From positions 184,973 through 248,972 of the forward strand of contig NW_006495382.1 of the NCBI RefSeq assembly GCF_000471905.2: a stretch of 64,000 nucleotides of DNA, written 5' to 3'. Source of the DNA: Amborella trichopoda (lineage: Eukaryota > Streptophyta > Magnoliopsida > Amborellales > Amborellaceae). A program made the translations under genes and the position numbers. Positions 57,139 through 64,000 of this stretch are shown piece after piece. A model generated the notes under the pieces. That model did no database searches, was not told the DNA's origin, and worked only from the letters and a program-made list of their open reading frames with translations. Position 1 is the stretch's first letter. Each line of letters begins with the position of its first letter.

Positions 57139-59821
57139 TCACAGGGAATTGAAGAATAGGTGGATTGTTTGAAGTATTGGGATTGGGAAGGAGCCCAGGG
57201 AGCTGTAAGATAGGCAGACTAGTTTTGGATTAAAGGGCGGTGGCGGACTGGAGAACTTCAAGGTGCCCCACTTTTGTAGTGGAGGCTGCAGCGCCCTTCT
57301 TGATCTGAGATTTATCTGCCCTGTGGTGGATATTGCTCCTGAAATTTGCACCATGTGGCAAGCTCCCTGAGAATAGGAGCTTTGCCCATTTGATTCTCTC
57401 AGTCTCTGCTCAAAGTCAAGCTCAAGGGGCCATCGGGGTTTCTTTTGCTTCGACTTCTTGTGCTTCTTTGAAGAAGGTGGCTCTACCTTGGCTTTAGCTG
57501 CCAGGGCATCAGCAACTGTTAGGAATCTTGCTGCCTGTACCAGGGTCTTTCTCATTCGTTTCCGCTGTGTCCTACTTATATTGATCCCTTTGAATTCCTG
57601 GTCGAGAACCTCGAAGTCAAAGCATATCAAGGTTGTACCTGCAAGGGACCTGGAAGAGGGAGAATGAGAAGCAGGAGAAGAAGAAGGAGAAGGGTTAGAA
57701 GGTGAGGGACTTTTAACGCCGTTCCTTCATTAGACCGATCTAAGCAGCTTTTTACATTATCACAAGGGTTCGACGGTAAGGGAGTCTTTTAGGTCTTTCC
57801 CTTGTTTAAACCATTGGGAAGTGCTTTAACGTCATCACCCTCATTGGACATATGCTAAGTGGGAGATGACATGGGAACGTCTTTTTGACAGGATGAAGAA
57901 GGAAGAAGGATCATGTCAGGGATGAAGTCCAGTAAAGTTGGCAGTGGAGGAAGGGGCTTGGGAAATTCCTGCTTAACTGTGGGTTGAGCGATATTATTTC
58001 TTCGGTGAGTAGCCCTTGGTGCCCGTCTCTTTCTGGTTTTGGAGGTGATGCTTGATTCGTCTTGCTGGGCTTGCAAACAGCTCTAACTTGGTGAACTGCT
58101 TCTCGCTTTAAGGACTTGAGTCTGCTTCGGCCATGGTAGACTATCCATAGTTGGGAAGTCGAGGATTTGACAGAGTCTGAGTCATTGATAGGAAGGTCCT
58201 GCTTTGTGAGATCTTCTTGCTCTGATAGAGGAATGACTTGGGGATCACGTACGGGGAGATTGTAAAACTTCTGACACTCTAGCATTTTCTTCACGTATAT
58301 ATCAAGGAAACTTGTGCATTCTGATAGGTAATGGCCTCTTATCTGATGGTACGGGCACCAACGATTTTCAGTCCCGCAGCAAGGCGACAGGGTGGCCTGC
58401 TTTAGTGTGATTATGCCTTTCTGAAGCATTATAATGAAGAAAGTGTAAAGGATATCAGGCATTTCATCTTCCCCTTGGATGGTTACGGCATGGGAGGCCT
58501 CGGCTTCCCCAAAGGCCTTCTTTAAGTCTTCAAGCTTTATCTGACCCTTTTGAATCAAGGCCTTTATAATATCCTTCAATATGTAGCAGTCATCTGTAGG
58601 ATGATTGATCCTCCAATGGTAGGCACAATAATTTGCTTGAGTGTCAAAGCCAAGTTGCTCGGGGAACTTGGCTTTTAGAAGCTGGATCATATTCTGTTCC
58701 AATAATAACCGGAACAGCGGAGGGACCCATTCCTTATCGAACGTATAGACCTTGTTCCTATGCTAGGTGAAATAAGCACGCCGATCAAGGTTGGCTGGTG
58801 GGGGTACTCTATTGTACGACTGTTGTTGCTTGCCAGCCTGGGGTGTTACATTTGAATCAGTGACCATGACGGCTACACTGATTACCCCTTTTTGTTGGCT
58901 GCTCGTGTGCTATTCCAAGAGGCACCATTGCCCGGGTTGTTTGCTGAGCTTGTAGGTGGTTGTCGTGTCCCACCATGGTGGCGTGATAAACTTTCTATGC
59001 CAATTGATTTAAAGATCAACTCTGACATGGCAGTCGGATTAGAGGCCTTGACATTTAGAGCGATCTCGGGTCGCATGTTCCACATGCAAGTTTGGACTGC
59101 TTCCTTTTCAAGCATAGGATTAAGATGGAGGGAAGCCAAGTTTCTCAATCTTGATATGAACTGATCCACGGGCTCAACGGGGAGTTAGGGTGAGAAGTTC
59201 GATGGTTTGAACCTCTCTCTCGACCTCATAGAAGCGTTGATAGAACAGTTTCTCCACGTTCTCCCATGTATGCACTAAGTTTGGAGGAAGTCAGGCATAC
59301 CATTGAAATGATGGGCCATCGAGGGTCTCAACAAACTGTTGGAGAAGAAGTCTCCAGTCAGCTGCTGTTTTTAAACATGCTGCCTGGAAGTGGGCAATAT
59401 ACTGGTTTGGGGTCGTGGTTCCGTTGAATAAAGGAAACTTCCCTTTCTTATAATCTAAGGGAAACAGGACTTGATCAATATACGAGGGCTATGGCCTTCG
59501 ATAAGGCGTCACACCTTGTATCCCCGAAATTTGTCTGTTCTTTACGCTATGGGTGACCATAGTGTCAATGTCTGTCTGAGAGACAGGATGAGGGACAAAA
59601 TTGTCTTGTGAGGTAGAAGGAGGGGGCTGCCATGGAAGTGCACCATTAGAGTGATGGGAATTGACCTCATGATTAGCCGACTGGGGTGTGGCTTCGATAC
59701 GATCGATCTTTTCCATCATCGCACACACCATAACTTCAAACTTGTTCATGCGCTCTTCCTGTGCATCACTGAGCTTGCTTACAACCATTACGCTGACCGT
59801 TTCTCAATGGAGGTCAACGTT
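57139..59821 (-). pseudogene. Element E: gag with two CHHC zinc knuckles
   Basis: On the minus strand a start at 59788 leads into DAQEERMNKFEVMVCAMMEK. A retrotransposon gag domain follows across 59490-58880 (FVETLDGPSFQWY, then LFYQRFYEVE, then VDQFISRLRNLA). Two zinc-knuckle-like CX2HX4HX4C motifs are at 58627-58586 (CAYHWRINHPTDDC) and 58357-58316 (CPYHQIRGHYLSEC). The Cys-to-His form fits my recollection of Tat-type gags. A basic and proline-rich tail continues to 57139. Stops and frameshifts interrupt it near 59290, 59190 and 58770. Confidence 0.85.
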
Positions 59822-61409
59822 AGTGGAAACTGAGAGCTTGTGAACATGATAGGTCGTATGTGGTAGGCCAGTCAGCAGGGGGCCGGCATGCTCTGATTGG
59901 ACTCGACTGTTGTATGCTGATCACGTTTGGACCGGTTCTTGATGGTCTTGGGACCGTGGCTATTGAGTGGCTGAGTCTTCCTCTACAACAGTAACCATAG
60001 CACAGGGCTCATGGAGCTCTTCTTCAGGCTTCATCGTCTGAATGGGGTAGAAGGGATTCAAGTGAAGAGGGTTGGGGCAGAATTAGTTGTTTTGACTTCC
60101 TTGGTCACCTCCCTAGTCAAAATTTGCAGACCTCTGTTGCGTTTATCCTTGAGGTCTTGATGGACCTCGCACCAAAACTGCGATCTAGGTCGTGGCTAGT
60201 CAGCTCTTCTTTCACAGTAGAGAGCTATCTCCATCAGGTGTGACAATGGATGAAGGTCAGGAACTAGAATCATCTTAGGCCGGGGAGGATGAAGGACTCG
60301 ATCTTCCATCAGGTCAATGCCTTGAGCTCTCTTATGAGCTTCAAAGACATGACCAAAGTGACGGGGTAGGTTCAGAATGGTACTCTTGGGGAAAACCTCC
60401 GAGTACGATGGCTGAAGGTGCTTGCTCGATGAAGGAGGAGTGGGTAGGAGCAGGATTGAGCCATGAGAAGGCCTGAATCTAGGCCACAGGGATGTCAGTG
60501 ATGGCGACGCATGTGCGCCCCTTGAAGAAGGATTACGGGAGACCAGGGGATCAGCCCGAGCTCGTGCAAGTGATCTGGCCTTAAGAGGCCAAGAACTATG
60601 AGCAGGTCTCTATAAGAGAACAAGTGTAGGTCTGCCCCTTGTAGAGTGCACTTGTGTGGGCTGAATAGGAAGGCGAGGAGGTCGTCTCCTGTGTAGTCGG
60701 GCTGGCATAATGACCACGTTGCCCCACGCAATGAGATTCATGTGATCAGCGTGCACAGGACTAGACCTTAGAAGGTCTGATCCTGGATGCTGACTTAGGG
60801 TAGCACAAGGGTTACTGCGAAATGTGGCTCGAGTGGCTGACCCATGAGTCTTACGGTGTGTGTGTGGGGTGGAGATCTTGAGGTTTCTGCCTCGATGTAT
60901 TGAGCCATTAAGGATAGAGACCAATGGTACAGAAATGTGGGGGGTAGCCTTATGGTGATCCACAGAAACAATGGCAACTTGTTTGCCTTTTGTAGAAAGG
61001 GACTGGGTAGCCTTCCGACATAACTCAAGAAAACGACCTGCAAGTGACTTGTCGGTAGCTGGGTGCATGTTGTGTGGGGCAACAGAAGTGTTGTCGATGC
61101 TGGGCGCCTTGGTGGAGTTTCCACCAAAGCGAGGAGATGGGAGGGAGGGACATTTAAGTCCTGCCTCATGCCGGTCCAGGTTAAGATCTGGGAGCTAGAC
61201 AAGGGGTCTTTGCTCAAGAGGATGGTTGGAAACAAAGTTGAAAGAACTTGTTCCCTAGGGACGCTCTCAAATGTGGGGACAAGAAAATCCCCATTCTGGA
61301 TAAATGGGTTACAGAGCCTGCAAGCCATAAATAAAATGTGAAAAGATAATGAAAGCAGATAATAAAAGAAGAAACTAGCCAAACAAGAATGATCCGACTA
61401 AGGGGTAGT
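59822..61409 (-). other. Element E: leader between PBS and gag
   Basis: There are minus-strand frames of 195 codons (61382-60795) and 152 codons (61068-60610), but neither has a recognised domain, and they overlap in different frames. Some Ogre/Tat elements carry an extra ORF here. I see no proof that either frame is one. Confidence 0.45.
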
Positions 61410-61430
61410 AAGTCCCCAATGGAGTCGCCA
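61410..61430 (-). other. Primer binding site of element E
   Basis: The minus strand reads TGGCGACTCCATTGGGGAC, starting 3 nt inside LTR4. It begins with TGG, complementary to a tRNA CCA end. It resembles the TGGCGACTCCACTGGGGA site I recall in many Ogre/Tat elements, usually ascribed to tRNA-Arg. No other PBS is visible in the nest. Confidence 0.7.
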
Positions 61431-62224
61431 AGCTGGTTAGGTGCCTCGATCTCACCCTCCATATCCTTTGAGGATGGGGCGGCACATGTCTCGGGTTTTG
61501 ACGGAAGACCCGGGACATCTTTGTGATCTCTCTCTCAGGAACCTCGTTCAAGAACAGGGGCAAGTGTTACGAACAGGTGAAAGAGGAATTTAAGGTAGGT
61601 TCGGGACTTACTCAGCCTAGCTCGCGTGCCTCTTAGATCACGAAAAAAGCGCCTTAGTAATAAAACTGGTTTGGAATCACCTCCCTTGGCTTGTATTCTT
61701 CTATTTTCTGCAATCACACACATATGGCAAATGTTATAGCACGGATGGGTCAAACCTCACCCTTTTCCTCCTTGATGAACGTACAGAAGCACACGCTTTC
61801 AAAAAGAAAAATAAGAGAAGTAAGATGGGGGAGAGAATAATTCGACTGAGTGAGAGGATCTGAGCGGTGACTAAGCTGGTGAATAATTGGCCTAACGTGG
61901 TAGCAAAATGGACACTATAACTAAGACCGGCTCACAGGATTACTACTAAACATCATTACCAGTACCGACTAGCTAAGCACAATGGTTAGTCTGTTGTGGC
62001 AATAAAGCGAGCCAAGTAATCCTGACACAACAACATTACAGCTGAACAATAGGACTACCATGCGAGGTTAACCTCAATCCCTCTTAGTCGAATGAAAGAA
62101 TAACAAAATAATGGTTATGAGGACAGGATAAGAAATGAAATAAGAGAAGAATGGAACAGAAGGAAGGAGGGAGAAGAAAGGAAGAGAAGAGTATGAAAGG
62201 TGAGAGAATAAAAGAGAGAGAGGG

Positions 62225-62730
62225 AAGAAAGACGCAGTAGACGCTAGGCACTGTCAGCTGTGCTAGAAGGAAGAGCAAGAAAATGCAGTCGACACTAGGC
62301 TTCACTGACTGTGTTATACAGAGGGAACGAGAGAGAAAACACAGTTGACACTAGGCTTCACTGACTGTGTTAGAAGAAGAGAGAGAAAACATAGTCGGTG
62401 CTAGGCTTCACTGACTGTGTCAAAAGAAGAGAGAGAAAACGCAGTTGACGCTACGCTTCAACGACTGTGTCAAAAGCAGAGAGGGAAAACACAATCTGTG
62501 TTAAGCTTCATCGACTGTGTCAGAAGAAGAGAGAGAAAATGATGTCGGTGTTAGGCTTCGCTGCCTATATTAGAAGAAGCGAGGGAAAACACAGTCGACT
62601 CTAGGCTTCGTCGATTGTGCCAAAAGAGAAGAAATCCAGCCAGTGCTAAGCTTTATCGACTATAACAAAAGAGAAGGAGAGAGAGAAATCTAGTTGGTGC
62701 TAGGCTTCACCGACTGCATTAGATGACGAA
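62225..62730. repeat. Tandem hairpin array in LTR4, CAGTCGGTG type
   Basis: About ten units have the core GCAGTCGACACTAGGCTTCA followed by CTGACTGTGTT. Same arm type as LTR3, though individual units differ in number and detail, so the arrays have diverged since insertion. Confidence 0.85.
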
Positions 62731-63014
62731 CGGAAGGAGATAGAGATGAGAAGAAGAGAGAAAGAGATAGAGATGAGGAAATAAAGAGATAGAAATAGAG
62801 ACGAGAAATAAGAGAGAGGTGAGAAGAAGAGAGATAGAGATAGAGATAAGAAAGAGGGAAGGAGAGAGAAAGAGGGGAGGAGAGAGAAAGAGGGAGGAGA
62901 GAGAAAGAGTGAAGGAGAGAGAAAGTTACTTACCCAAAGGGTACCAGCCCTTTTTTTCTCTCTCGTCTCTCTCTCTCTAGGACATACCCACAAGCTTAGG
63001 AAAAAAATCAAAAT

Positions 63015-63085
63015 TTTATTGATTGATTCAAGAAGAATGAATCCCCTTTTTTTTTGGTACAGTGAGGCATTGCCTGTTTATATAG
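63015..63085 (-). promoter_or_regulatory. LTR4 TATA box and poly(A) signal (start of the gag-pol transcript)
   Basis: TTTATATAG at 63077-63085 reads CTATATAAA, and TTTATT at 63015-63020 reads AATAAA about 60 nt downstream on the minus strand. Transcription from here would pass through the hairpin array (62730-62225), the LTR end and the PBS before reaching gag. Confidence 0.65.
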
Positions 63086-64000
63086 AATTGGGCTAAAACG
63101 TGGGTGTATGCCCAAAAACTACCTAGAATTGAAGATAAATACAGCTGAATTGTATTTAAAGAAATTCTAAAAATGGGTGCCCCTACTTAACAATTTGTTG
63201 AATTTCAGAACAGTCCTTGCTGCTGTCTGAGAATTTGCATGATCTTCCTTGGCTGACTCAGGGTCGTTCTGATGCCCATTTAATCTAAATATCATTGTTT
63301 TCTTGTAGGGCTCTGCATGACAATCATTTTGATACCAACTTCAAGCGATGAATCATGTTTTTATGCCATGATTATGAGACCTGAATTTTGGATGAATCTT
63401 AAAATCTTCAGATCTATTGTGTGCTCGTTCCTTGATGTTTTTTCGTGACTTCTTCATTGAATAACACTTAGCATGCTATCAGGATCATGTCGCAACAAAC
63501 ATAGCTTGATTTTGTGCCCGGATGAACATTTTGTTGTCTTGAGTTTTTCACGAGAATCTTGAAATCTGGTTGCCGGAATTTACAGCAGCTTTGACGCCTT
63601 CGTGTGTAAAATCCAACTGTTCATCGTATGCGAGGTTCGGACCGGAGATAGCCTCAGACCTCACGCACATAATGCATTTGGTTTCGTGTCAATCAGGTTA
63701 CGAGTGCCGTGATCTGGCTACTCGAATGATGCGTGCTGCTACTGAATTTTTTGTAACTTCTTTCACAAATCAGTGACTTTCATTTAGTTTTTCTCTCTAC
63801 TCGGGCGTCATCACGGGGCGTACCACATATCGAATTGCTTGTCTTGATGAGATGAACACGCTCACCAAACGATCCGACTTGAAATGAGTGAGATACAGGC
63901 CCTAAAAGTGACTGCCCATGATTGTAAAAACAGCCATCTTTAATGGTATTTTAATGCAGTGAGGCCACACGGGAATAATGTGTGGCCTACCTCTTTTCGG

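Larger units (their letters stand above)
61434..64000 (-). mobile_element. LTR4: 5' LTR of Tat-like element E (runs off the window)
   Basis: It starts TGGTTAGGTGCC directly beside the PBS, which fixes this as the 5' LTR of a minus-strand element. It matches LTR3 from 44953 up to about 47645. By the length of LTR3 it should end close to 64430, followed by the target duplication GGTAG and then the rest of D. Confidence 0.9.

Noticed and set aside
60610-61382. Frames of 195 and 152 codons upstream of gag in element E as an extra ORF1
   Set aside because: They overlap in different frames and have no recognised domain. No second copy is available in the window to test conservation.
1-64000. rRNA or tRNA genes
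   Set aside because: No tRNA-like B-box/cloverleaf or rRNA sequence was recognised by reading. The only tRNA-related site is the primer binding site at 61410-61430.

Overview
The window is a piece of a large, repeat-packed flowering-plant nuclear genome. The evidence is plant-type Ty1/copia, Ty3/gypsy (Tat lineage), L1 and RTE retroelements, a plant mobile domain (PMD) reading frame, and one SIAMESE-related CDK inhibitor gene. I cannot name the species. Almost everything except that one gene is transposable-element DNA, mostly decayed.

Layout: 1-2702 is the outer LTR (or solo LTR) of a Tat-like gypsy element. 2703-7569 is anonymous AT-rich DNA with an ~83-bp tandem repeat at 4330-5150. 7570-10770 is a dead copia element. 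11899-12228 (minus) is the only convincing host gene. 12649-13285 is a probable hAT-type non-autonomous element. 14160-18453 (minus) is a broken L1 LINE. 18456-18896 (minus) is the 3' end of an RTE LINE.

From 18897 to the right edge lies a nest of Tat-lineage elements with long LTRs (about 3.0-3.2 kb). Only the left parts of the outer ones are visible. LTR0 (18897) cuts the RTE. An LTR in the opposite orientation (B, 20479) cuts LTR0. Element C (LTR1 at 23466) cuts B. Element D (LTR2 at 33937) cuts C just past its antisense ORF. Element E (LTR3 at 44953, LTR4 at 61434) cuts the pol of D upstream of RT. Only E has both LTRs in view; its end should lie about 430 bp past the window. The matching right parts of D, C, B, LTR0 and the RTE should follow there in reverse order.

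In C, D and E, gag-pol runs on the minus strand. C and E carry a PMD-type ORF on the plus strand. It sits about 0.95 kb downstream of a TATA box that is conserved in all three elements, between the 3' LTR and pol. E keeps PBS, gag, protease and the antisense ORF but lacks RT, RNase H and integrase. The visible part of D keeps RT, dual RNase H and integrase but lacks the antisense ORF. All coding regions are broken, and two catalytic residues are lost (protease Asp to Tyr in E; RT YVDD to YVND in D).

The least expected signal is a tandem array of about 10-14 hairpin-forming units in a GA-rich tract in most of the LTRs. It lies downstream of the minus-strand TATA box and poly(A) signal, so it would be in the U5 leader RNA. 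The arm sequences differ between LTR groups, but both arms change together. A related word is arrayed again around the promoter of the antisense ORF.
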